Positions 11,944 through 22,307 of a stretch of DNA of 64,000 nt are shown here, one piece after another. Position numbers and translations under genes: made by a program. Origin of the DNA: Smallanthus sonchifolius (taxonomy: Eukaryota > Streptophyta > Magnoliopsida > Asterales > Asteraceae); assembly GCA_023525975.1 (NCBI GenBank), contig CM042025.1:2061001-2125000 (forward strand), written 5' to 3'. Position 1 is the stretch's first letter. Every line of letters starts with the position of its first letter. The notes under the pieces are model-generated. The model saw only the letters and a list, made by a program, of their open reading frames with translations, searched no databases and had not been told where the DNA came from.

Positions 11944-12057
11944 GTTATTTGGGGTGATGGTCCAGTGGTAGAGGCAAAGCCACTTAAACACTTAAAAGAC
12001 CTCAAAGTCATTGATTCAAATCCCACTAAATAAAGAAATTTGCCTTTAAAAAAAATT
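11944..12057 (+). mobile_element. Short tRNA-derived SINE
   Basis: Begins with the tRNA-like GGTCCAGTGGTAGAGGC (A box) followed by GATTCAAATCCCAC (B box), then a short tail and A-run. The 10-bp duplication AAATTTAAGA occurs at 11934-11943 and 12058-12067. It is not a working tRNA gene: the acceptor and anticodon arms do not pair. Same family as 27226-27340. Confidence 0.75.
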
Positions 12058-12290
12058 AAAATTTAAGATGTTCAAACAATTTTAATGGTTTATAAATAAC
12101 TATGATATTTAAACTCTTAACCACAATAAATATCAATCCGTACAACAAATAGTCAAATTTTCTTCTGCCCTTACAAAAGTCTTCTTATGGTGGGCCAACA
12201 GCCAAGTGAGAACATGTCTTTAGTGTTGTAAAAGATTGAAAACATACAAACTTTTGAAAGCAAAATGTATAAAATACAAAAAAGTATTAT

Positions 12291-12734
12291 AGCAAATTAT
12301 AAATTACGTACTTTTAACTATTAGTATACGTCATTTAATTAAGGAGATTACAGAAAACGTCTTTTATGTTTGAAAAAGTTTGCACGTTACGTCCTTTAGC
12401 CTAACGATTGTTAAATTTTACCGTTAAGTCTAGTCACGTGCCTTGTATGTGAGGGCAAATTGATCTTTTCACCGCCCCTCTTGTTCTTCAGATCTTTAAA
12501 TTAGCTACACAAATAATCCCTAGAATGGTGAAAACACCAATTTGCCCTCACATGCAAGTCACATGACCAGACTTAACGGTAAAATTTAACGGTCGTTAGG
12601 CCCTCAAATGCAAGTCAAATGACGTAACGTGCAAGCTTTTTCAAACATAAATGACGTTTTCTGTAATTTCCCTAGTTAAAGGACGTATACTGAAATTTGG
12701 GTAATACTTAAAAAACGTAATTTGTAATTTGCTC
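12291..12734. mobile_element. Mutator-type fold-back MITE
   Basis: A perfect 10-bp duplication AAAGTATTAT flanks it (12281-12290, 12735-12744). The two arms are inverted copies over about 150 bp each (both contain TTACAGAAAACGTC, GTTTGAAAAAG.TTGCACG, TTACGTC), so almost the whole element folds into a long hairpin. The arms also carry CAAATTGATC/CACCAATTTG and TTAACGGT words in inverted order. Confidence 0.8.
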
Positions 12735-12744
12735 AAAGTATTAT

Positions 12745-13049
12745 TTATGATTTTGTATGAATTAACATATTTTATCCTTAATTCTAATTATTATTATACT
12801 TACAACTATCAAACTTGAAAATAATATTACATAACTTACAATCTTCTCTTCATAGTGGCAAAATATTAAAATAACTCAAACTTCAGGGTGCGTAGCGGGG
12901 TCTTAATACTAGTATCATATAATTTCAAAGTCGCTATTAAACGAAGTTATCATTTTATTCTTACTTACCAAATCATCATTCTTTACACATAATATTCTAC
13001 TTGTTTGTAAATAAAATTAGTAATCTTTATATAAAACCAACATGTTTAT
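12745..13049. other. AT-rich spacer
   Basis: Nothing gene-like. It abuts the copia 5' LTR on the right. Confidence 0.4.
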
Positions 13050-13257
13050 TGTTAGCATAATAAGTCAGTTTTTGGTCTTTAGCCCATTTAGCTTGTAAGA
13101 CTTTGCCTATCTATTTAATATTTGTTTTCTCTTCATTGTAACCTAATCTTTATTTGAATAACATCGTAAGGCTTTGCCTATCTACTTAATATTTGTTTTC
13201 TCTTCATTGTAACCTAATCTACATTTAGCTTGTAAGGCTTTGCCTATCTATTTAACA
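13050..13257 (+). repeat. Copia 5' LTR
   Basis: Starts TGTTAGCATAATAAG and ends TTTAACA directly before the primer-binding site. It contains an internal duplication of a roughly 75-bp unit with GGCTTTGCCTATCTA and TCTTCATTGTAACCTAATCT. Length about 208 bp, typical of short copia LTRs. Confidence 0.75.
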
Positions 13258-13270
13258 TGGTATCAGAGCT
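13258..13270 (+). other. Primer-binding site (initiator tRNA-Met)
   Basis: TGGTATCAGAGC immediately follows the LTR; this is the usual minus-strand primer site of plant LTR retrotransposons. Confidence 0.85.
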
Positions 13271-13373
13271 GGTTCGATCCATGCTTGATTGAAGACCTTT
13301 GTTGTCGCTTCCGCTCCGTTGTGGATTTGTTCATTGTTTGGTTTGTTTGCTGTTAAAGTTATCACTTGGATCA

Positions 13374-14131
13374 ACAACTCTGTAAGTTAGACCATTGGTA
13401 TTCAGTTGGCTAATTATGATACAGCTAAGGAAGTTTAAGATCATTTGGAAAGGCTGTATACTCAGTCTAAGTTTGCTAAGCAGTATCAATTGGAGTTTGA
13501 TATCCGTGCTCTTCAACAGAATGAGATGAGCATTCAAGATTTCTATGGAGCTATGTCGAATTTATGGGATCAATTGGCACTTATGGTATCTGCAGAACTG
13601 AAGGTGTTTAAACCTTATATTTCTAGAAGGGAGGAACAACGTTTGGTAAAATTTTTGATGGCATTACGTTTAGATTTTGAGGGACTGCGTGGAACGATTC
13701 TTCATCGTTCCCCTCTTCCAACAGTTGATTCAGTTGTTCACGAGTTGATTGTAGAGGAAACGAGGTTAAAATCTCAGGTTGATAAGGGTCCTAAAGTAAC
13801 TACCACTCCATCTGTGTTTGCCGTTCCCAATAATCGGTCTAGACAAGGTGCTAAAGTTGTTTTTGATGAATGTGCATTCTACAAAGGGAAAAATCATTGG
13901 AAGTCTCAATGTCCGTTATTACTTAGCAGAAAGAATCCAAACTTGCAGAAGCCCTCACAACATAACAGATCAAATGGACAATTTTCGTCTCGCTCATCTA
14001 CTTCTGCTGATTCATCTTGTCCATCTTCATGGACATTTAAACCACCTCATACTGTTGTTGTTACACCACCATCTGTAGAAACTGCTAAACCACCGTCTGC
14101 TTTGGATCCGCAGGTTTTTGAACATTTTTGA
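13374..14131 (+). pseudogene. Copia gag remnant
   Basis: From 13445 an open stretch of 228 codons matches copia gag: LERLYTQSKFAKQYQLEF, the middle RLVKFLMALRLDFEGLRGTI, and a basic tail. The N-terminal part upstream is short and interrupted (stop codons near 13398 and 13436). The zinc knuckle reads CAFYKGKNHWKSQC, with the second cysteine replaced by tyrosine. Two stops (TGA TAG at 14129-14134) separate gag from the protease region. In intact relatives gag and pol form one frame. Confidence 0.8.
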
Positions 14132-14609
14132 TAGTTTCTTGCTACCAACCCTACCACCATGTCTGCTGCGGGGCTGTCTTCATCCGGTACCTCGGGTATT
14201 TCGTCATCGTTATGGATTTTGGATTCTAGTGACTCATGTCACACCTCGGCCGGCGGCGGATTATACGCCGGGACTGACGTGGTTGTTCATAAGCACATGA
14301 TCAACTATTAACAAGTGATAATATTTATTCGATATAATTAAAGCATTCATTACAAATATAAATGGAAAAAAAGGAGTTCAAACATAACATAAGTTGAATT
14401 TAATCTTTATTAAATCTAGGTCTAAAGTCCTAAGTGATAACATAGTTTCCTCAAACCGGTACACCTGAAACATGTGAGTAAATGTCAACTGCAAATAGTT
14501 GGTGAGAAACATAGGTTTTGACACCAAACAAAGTTAAGTATAAGTTTACAATTCAATATGTTCAAAGCGTGTCTAAAGCATGAATGTGAAAACATACAAG
14601 GTTCCAAGC

Positions 14610-16046
14610 TGAAACACACCACTTTTAAAAACTATACTTTAACGCGCAGAAGTCTTAATCCCAGAAATTTTTTTTTTTTTTTTTTTTTTTTACCTCTCGC
14701 GACCCGCGAGAAACATAGGCCACCCCGTCGCGGCCCGCGAGGAAGCCTTTCTCACAGAAAGTTTCCAGCTTTTTCTGCAGTTTTCATACTTAGCCAAACT
14801 TCCATTTTTTTTTTTCAAACCTTCAAGACACTAAAAATTTCCAACACTTGGGTTTTGACCAAAAACAAACATATGACATTTCATATTCACCAAAACATAA
14901 ATCAAGTGTCAAACACACCACTTTACAAGGATTTTACATAAATCCTCAAAAACACAAAAATTGCATACGAACTTGGCTTTTACCACACAAGTCAATTCTT
15001 ACACCATATAGGTTTATTAACTAAATTCATCCACATACCAATAAACACCTATAAGATATTTGAATAACCAACATGAAATTCAAACATGATCAACACCACC
15101 ACCTATCATTACTAAGTAAGTGCAAAGCACTTACCTTTTGAGTTAGAAGATCCCGCAACACCTTCTAGCTTTACAATTTGATCACCTAAACAAATTCACC
15201 TAGTTTAGTAATCTATCATACATCAAAATTCCACTACAATTGAGTTCACAACTCAATTTCCACATTTCCAACTCAAATTGACCCGTTTGGGTTATCCTCA
15301 TAACCAAACACCCTCTTTCACCACAAACTCACCCACTTGAGTTTCATTATCTTAATCTTAACACTAATTTTTCTTTCAAAAATTATTATTAAGTATATGT
15401 GGTGTTTGTTCAAGTGTCTAACATCTTAAAAACACTTAATCTTCATTAATTCATCATTTTAGCATCATGATCCAAACACCCCCAATTTCCACCATATGAA
15501 CCCTAACTTCTCATAACCAAAATCAAAGGGTTCTAGGATGTTAATCATCATTCTTTAACTTTAGTTTAGCTAGATTATCAATAATCTAACACCATTTCAT
15601 CACATGCATACATAATTTCGGATTTCACCCAAAACCCACCAAGAACACATTCATGGTGAAATCAAGAGGAAGAGAATCACTTACTTGATGTTATGAAGAC
15701 GTTGTGTGAGCCAAAACCTTCACAAAACAAGCCTCAATTGCACGATTTATGCTTCAAACTCGATTTCTCTTTTTGCTCTCTTGAGATGAACGACCCACAC
15801 CAACAAAATAGCTCAATTTTGACTTCACCAAGTCAAATATGGCAGATTTGCCATATTTACAAATTTAGCCCCTCAACTTTCATTTCACCCACTTCATTCC
15901 AAAACTAGTTAAAAACCAGTGTAACCCCATTACTAACTTGAAACCCACTTGTTTCAACTTATTTCATAAATATTATTTTCACCATAATATTTATTAAATA
16001 TTTATTTATTTATTTGAAAACGAAACCCGGATTTTGGTTCGTTACA
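14610..16046 (-). mobile_element. Solo LTR of the chromovirus family (family R)
   Basis: TGAAACACACCAC at the left and GGATTTTGGTTCGTTACA at the right, flanked by a perfect 5-bp duplication CAAGC (14605-14609, 16047-16051). It matches the 3' LTR at 58411-60318 and the split LTR at 40811-49302. Its right end coincides exactly with the point where those LTRs meet a polypurine tract, which fixes the boundary. It carries the CTCGCG-type hairpins at 14695-14740. Confidence 0.85.
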
Positions 16047-18019
16047 CAAGCGTACAATCAAACTGTGTAAATATGTATGCACAGTCCCCCGGACTGCGTG
16101 AAGTACCAAATGTATACACTAACACGCCAAGGTTCGTGTTAAGTAATGTATAGGTTTCCCCTATAAATTATCATGTTAGGTACTACCTTAGGCCTGTCGT
16201 GCAAGTTAATGATTATACTAACATGAACACACGTTTTGGTCACCAAGCAGTTTAAGACATAAAGCATAAAGATGTTTGCATAAAAACAAAGGTACTGAAT
16301 TGTGTAAGTAATGTAATTGTATACATGTTTCACCTCAAAAGTATAAAAAGGAAAAAGAGGCTATGTAAACTCACCTGACAATATGAAGCTTTGTATGTCA
16401 CATAAGTATATTGTTTGTTGCACAAAAGTTCAAGCTAACCTCAAGATTAACCTATGATTTAATGATATAATTGTATCAACGTTTTGTAATATATGAAATA
16501 GGGATTCTTAATGTGCAAAAGGGATTGATGTGGGTTTTTAGACAAACAAGATAAATAGTTGCTTAGAGTTCTAAATGAAATTGACGTAAGTCTTAATGGA
16601 CAATAGTATTGAAATTTGATTATTTAAAAGAACAAGTAAATGAGTTTGGCTTGACACCATGTGAATATATAAAAAATGGTGTCCTTTTGTTTGTAAATGA
16701 TTGAATGAATAACCGTTGGCTTGAGAATACGTTATTAAATTAATAAGTGAATAACTAAATAAGCTAGTTGAAATGAGCAAAACCTCCTAATTAGTTAGTT
16801 CATTTTATAAGTAAAAATGATTTAAATCCATTGGTGATTAAACCAAATTCGAAGGTATAAAAGTAATGTCCCAATAAATTAATGATTAAACCATTAATCA
16901 TGTGAGTCTCAACTTATTTTTTTATACGAATGATTGTACTTCAATTTGAATAGTTAAATAAAAGATTTTCCCTTAAGTTTGTAAATAAATGAGTGTTTAT
17001 ATGAATAAATAATTTGTGTCTTTATTTGAAACTAAATGAATAACGACTTTTCTTCTCATTTGTAAAGGTAAAAGTTAGTATTTGAATTAACGAATAATAT
17101 TTACTTAAATAAATAAATGCATAAATAAGTGAACCCTAACCAGCCATTGAAGTCCAGACTCCACATGAACCCTAATTTCCCCACATGATTTCAACATAAC
17201 AGGGATGGTTCGAACAAGGATACCTGAAGCAGATGGTTTGGACCCGAAGAAACTAGCATATTCGTCGATTAGAGGCCCCCCCCTTCTTCCCTGCAACGAT
17301 CGAACCAGAAGAGAAAAAAATCGGATTTTGGGGGGTGTGGCTGCTTGGATTCGGGTCTAGATGTACAAAGGAGTGATTATATTGTGTATGATGGTCGTGA
17401 AACTGATCGAGAGTTGGAATTAGGATATGTTTTATGGGTTTAGTACTCATTGCTGTAACCCCTGATAATGGCCTTAAAAGAAACTTTAATTCTTTAATCA
17501 ATTCGAACGATTGGAAGTCCATAACAGTTGCAACCGAGGAGGTAACGGATTTAGTGAAATTAAGGCATTGGTTTCGTATGGATTGAGTGGATTGGAGGTT
17601 GATTTTGACTTTTTCAAAGTCAAGATTGGGTGAAGGTGTTCTAGGGTCCAAAGTGGGGAAGGTGGGTTCAAATGGATATGTAAAGGGGTCCAAGACATTT
17701 GAGGGGGTTCATTTGCTAGATAAGGGGCTTAATACCAAATTATTTGATCTTTATTCATTTCAATTGTTTATAAAAATTAAATTTATAAAAATTTAACATC
17801 ACATATTTTATTATAATTTTAATAAAGGAAAAGTTTCCATTTTCATAAAATTACAAAATAGTTTATTTAACAAAATCCAATGTGTATATATATATATATT
17901 TAAATATTCATTCATAAATAAATATATGTATATTTTCGAAAGACGTAAATACATGATCTAAGCTTACAAGTTTAATTTTTATATAGTTGAAGTTGTTAAC
18001 ATGATTTATTTAGTACAAT

Positions 18020-18022
<3 letters not shown>

Positions 18023-18088
<66 letters not shown>

Positions 18089-18106
18089 GTGTGTGTGTGT
18101 GTGTGT
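18023..18106. repeat. (AT)n then (GT)n microsatellite
   Basis: About 64 bp of AT followed by about 18 bp of GT. Confidence 0.9.
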
Positions 18107-18346
18107 TTACAAATGATAAAAATAAAAGATGTAATTTCGGAGTTAAAACTTACATGTTTGATTTATCTCTATAACATAATGTAAGTATATAACAGGAAAA
18201 TAATATGTTAATTTTCAAGGTTGAAACTTTAAATTGATACCTGTTAAAATAGTAATTAACATGGCATATTGTGTTGAACCGGTACGGGATTAAAATGGAT
18301 TGTAGAATGAAACAAAAATTAGGCCGGAAAAATCATGGATGTTACA

Positions 18347-21266
18347 GCTCACATCATATGTCTCCCTATCTGTCTTCATTTCTTTCTTTGTCTCATGTTT
18401 CTCCTGTTTCTGTAATGTCTGCTAGTGTTACATCTATGTCAGTAGAGGGTGTTGGCTCTGTGTCTACCTCTCATGTGTTTCTCAATTATGTCTATTATAT
18501 TCAAAAGCTTGCCTTAAATCTTGCTTCGGTCAGTCAGTTGTGTAAGTCTGGAATTTGTGTTTTCTTTTGTGACTCTGTTTGTGTTGTGCAAGATCAACAC
18601 ACTTAGAGGGTGATTGGGAGTAGGGTGGGAGATTTATATGTTTTGAAAGAACTTAAAGTGCCTGCACCTGGTGTTGCTGCCTCCAGTGTTGATTTATCTT
18701 CTTTTCCTTTAAATCCTTTGTCGTCTGAATTTTACATTTGGCATTCTCGTTTGGGACACGTGTCTGCATCTCATTTAAAAATTTTGGTTTTCACAGGTGT
18801 TTTTGGGTCAGTTGAACACTTGTGATATTTCTGATTGTAGTGGTTGCAAACTTTCTAAAATTTTCTACTTTACCAATTGATAAAAGTACTTCTCGTTCTT
18901 TTGCACCTTTTGATATTGTTCATTCTGATGTGTGGGGTCCATCACCGGTATCCACTAAGGGTGGTTCACATTATTATATTTCCTTTATAGATGATTACAC
19001 TCGTTATACCTGGGTGTACCTTATGAAACGTAGATCTGAGTTCTTTGACATTTACAAAACCTTTAGGGCCTATGTTCAGACGCAACATTCGACTGTAATA
19101 AAGTGCTTCAGGTGTGACTTAGGGGTGAATACACCTCTAATCATTTCACTCAGTTGCTTGCATCAGATGGTACCATACACCAATCGTCTTGTACTGACAC
19201 CCCTCAACAGAATGGTGTTGTTGAAAGGAAACATCGCCATCTTATGGAGACTGTTCGCTCATTCCTTTTATCCGCTGAGGTACCTAGTGTCTTTTGGGGA
19301 GAAGCACTCCTGACCGCCCAACATGTGATTAATAGGATCCCTACTTCTCATAATGATGGGATGTCTCCAATTGAAAGTCTTTTTGTTAAACACCCAGATT
19401 ATGGTGAGTTACGGGTTTTTGGATTTACTTGCTTTGCTCTCCGTCCTCATGTTGAACGAGGTAAATTGACAAATAAGTCAGCCTTATGTGTTTTCTTAGG
19501 CTATGACAGTGGTTCCAAAGGATATGGCACATGACAGAAAGGATATCGTTGTTTTGATCCTATAAGTCAGAAGTTATGTGTATCAAGGCATGTTACCTTT
19601 CTTGAACATATTCCCTTCTATTCGATTCCAACTAAGTCACATGATGTAACAAAGTCAGATCTTCAGAATATTGATCCTTTTGCTAGCAACATTGATGTCT
19701 CTACCTATGATGTTCCAGATTCGTCTGTTGATCATAATATGCCTGCTCCAGATACGTCTGTTGCACATGATGTGCCAGCTCATGAATCATCCACGTCATC
19801 TGGTACTACTGCTGATCCTCTGTCGGTTGAAACTAGAAATCGACCACCTCCGAGAAAGTCTACTCGTGAATGTAAGTCTACCCAACTACCAGACTTTGCA
19901 TACTCTGCTTACTTTGCTTCGTTTGGTTCATTTATCGTGAGCATTCATCATATGTCTGAACCAGAATCATATAAAGAGGCTGTCTCTAACCCTCTATGGC
20001 AGAATGCTATGGCTGAAGAGCTCATAACTCTTCATCAGACTCACACATGGGATTTGGTTTCACTGCCACCAGGTAAACATAAAGTTGGTTTGTCGTTGGG
20101 TGTATAAGATTAAAACGAAGTCTGATGGGTCTGTTGAACAATACAAGGCTAGACTTGTGGTAAAAGGATATTCGCAAACACATGGTATGGATTATGAGAA
20201 GACTTTTGCCCAAGGGGCAAAAATGACGACAGTCCGTACTTTAATAGTTGTTGCGTCCGTTCGACAATGGAAGATCTGTCAAATGGATGTCAAAAATGCA
20301 TTTCTGAATGGTGATCTTCATGAGGAGGTTTACATGACTCTACCCCCGGGAATAGCTCATCAGCCCGGTGAAGTTTGTCGGCTTCGAAAAGCTTTATACA
20401 GGCTCAAACAGGCTCCTCGTGCCTGATTTGAGAAATTCTCTAGAGTTATCACTTCCCTTGATTTTGTTCCTATTAATCATGATTCAGCATTATTTGTTTA
20501 ATGTACGAATGCTGGACGCATTCTCTTATCTTTATATGTGGATGCTATGATTATTACAGGCGATGATTATGATGACATTGAGTCTTTGAAACGTGACTTG
20601 GCTCACCGTTTTGCTATGAAAGATTTGAGATTATTACGGTATTTTTGGGAATTGAGGTAGCCCAATCTAAAAAGGGATATCTTCTCTCTTAGACGAAGTA
20701 TATTTCTGATCTGTTTCAACGTGCGAGACTCTCTGATAACAGAATTGCAGACACTCCTCTTGAAACCAACGCGCGTTACTCTCCCACCGATGGTGTTCCT
20801 CTATCTGATACAAGCTTATATTGTACCATTGTAGGCAGTTTGGTTTGTCTTACAGTTACTCGCCCTGATATCGCTCATGTTGTTTATGTGGTTAGTCAAT
20901 TTGTTACCGCTCCTACTTCTGTTCACTGGGGAGCTGTTCTTTGTAATTTGAGATATCTTCGTGGGACTCAGTTTCAAAGTCTTTTGTTCCCCTCAACATC
21001 TTCTCTGGAATTGCGTGTCTATAGTGATGCTGATTGGGATAGTGATCCTAATTATCGTAAATCTACTACTGGTTTCTGTATTTTCCTTCGTGATTCCTTA
21101 ATCTCATAGAAAAGTAAGAAACAGGATGTTGTTTCTACGTCCTCTACTAAGGCTGAATATCGTGCTATGGCTGTGACTACATGTGAAATTGTTTGGTTAC
21201 GATGGCTTCTGACAGACATGGAGGTAGTCGTTTCCTCGCCTACCCCGTTGCATTGTGATAATCAAA
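18347..21266 (+). pseudogene. Copia pol remnant (integrase, RT, RNase H)
   Basis: Pieces in order: end of protease (SSHHM; the active site upstream reads DSS instead of DSG), GAG-pre-integrase (WHSRLGHVSASHL), integrase core (FDIVHSDVWGP, FIDDYTRY, DTPQQNGVVERKHRHL), RT (VCRWVYKIK, QMDVKNAFLNGDL, RLRKALYRLKQAPRA) and RNase H (YSDADWDSDPNYRKSTTGF, KAEYRAMA). Frameshifts fall near 18823, 19127 and 20088; stops include 19532, 20424 and 21107. The catalytic YVDD box reads YVDA. The reading stops just after CDNQ. Confidence 0.9.
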
Positions 21267-22299
21267 TTGACCACAAACTTTTCAACTTTTACACATTGGT
21301 AAAAAATTAATCCACTTTTACAAATTGACCACAAAGTAAACTTTTCAACTTTTACCAACTACCTACAAACTTTTCACTTTTACAAATAGGTCACAAAAAT
21401 TTACCATACACGCCCCTCAAGTTTTAAATATGATGTTTTATAAAATTCAGAATATACCATTGCGAAATGCTTATTTTTATCTATGTTTCAGTATAAGTTC
21501 GTTCAAAACAGAGTAGTGCGTAATAATGTACAAGCCTACAAAACGTAGACGAACAAGTTGTCAAAGCTTTCATTTTTTTTCTCTCTTACGACTTTTATAA
21601 AAATTCAAATTTGGCGACACGGTATGCCAATTTTTAGTTTTTTAAATTTTGACCACTATATTTTTATTTAAGCTTCTATATACATTTTTTTCAAAACTAA
21701 ACCGGGTCAAGTGTAATATGTTTATAGTTTTTCCCACAATAACGTAGTGTTTCTTAAAATTCCCAATATACCATTGCAATGTGCTTATGTGTATCTAGGT
21801 TTCGATTACGTGATTTCTTTAGCCAACGTTCATACGTGAATTTTTTTTCATGATTTCATTTTTTATTATAAAGTTTCGAATATTATCAACGCCCTCACCT
21901 TAATGCGTGGGTTTACGTTATGATTATGTTTTTTTTGTATAAACTTTTGAATATTAGCAACACCTCCGCCGCAACACGCGAAATTACATTAACTAGTTTA
22001 TATGATTTGCAAGTGTTTAAATATTATATACATATTTATATTATAATTTACATAAACACATAATTGAATAGTTTTCATTGTTTTGTAAATAGTTTGTACA
22101 ATCAATAGTTTAAATTACATATGTTAAAAACTGAAAACATAAAACAAAGGTTGTTAAAAATAGAATAAACTTAAAAGTAGTTTTATTAATAATATTTTAA
22201 ACTCGAAATGAAATTTTATTAAATAAAAGTAGTTAGGGTTTAAAAATGGTTTAGAAAATATTAAAAGAATACAAGAGGGGGATGGCTTTACATGGGCGG
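21267..22299. repeat. Unclassified repeat with Helitron-like 3' end
   Basis: Non-coding. Words such as CCACAAACTTTTCAACTTTTAC and AACACCTCCGCCGCAACACGCG recur in related form at 27400-27615, 29664-30125 and 39840-40260. Here the GC-rich word is followed by ACTAGTT at about 21992-22000, like the CTRR-T end of Helitrons. The left end was not found. Confidence 0.4.
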
Positions 22300-22307
22300 C
22301 CTGTAAG

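Larger units (their letters stand above)
14237..18346 (-). mobile_element. Solo LTR (Ty3/gypsy-like), itself interrupted
   Basis: Begins TGTCACACC and ends ATGTTACA on plus, so in its own (minus) direction it opens TGTAACATCC and closes GGTGTGACA. It sits in the copia protease; flanking 5-mers are ACTCA (14232-14236) and GCTCA (18347-18351), one mismatch. It has no primer site, polypurine tract or coding domain. Without the inner LTR (14610-16046) it is about 2.67 kb. Open frames near 17250-17700 show no domain and are taken as chance. A long (AT)n/(GT)n run lies at 18023-18106. Confidence 0.65.
13050..21266 (+). mobile_element. Ty1/copia retrotransposon, decayed, 3'-truncated, carrying nested insertions
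   Basis: In order: a short 5' LTR, a primer-binding site complementary to initiator tRNA-Met, gag, the protease start, a 4.1-kb foreign insertion (14237-18346), then GAG-pre-integrase, integrase, reverse transcriptase and most of RNase H. Homology stops abruptly near 21266 in the RNase H region just after CDNQ. There is no polypurine tract and no 3' LTR, so the original TSD cannot be checked. Several stops and frameshifts make the copy inactive. Confidence 0.9.

Noticed and set aside
11944..12057. Functional tRNA gene
   Set aside because: A and B boxes are present but there is no matching acceptor stem or anticodon arm, and it has an A-rich tail and TSD, so it is a SINE. The same holds for the other tRNA-like words.
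14558..14941. 127-codon plus-strand frame
   Set aside because: It spans the junction of two LTRs and a long T-run that encodes polyphenylalanine; not plausible as a gene.
16047..16051. Treating 14237-16046 as one solo LTR
   Set aside because: The flanking 5-mers do not match (ACTCA versus CAAGC), whereas 14610-16046 has a perfect CAAGC duplication and a start matching the 58411 LTR.
17253..17693. 146-codon minus-strand frame as a host gene
   Set aside because: It lies inside a solo LTR, has no recognisable domain and no splice or promoter support.
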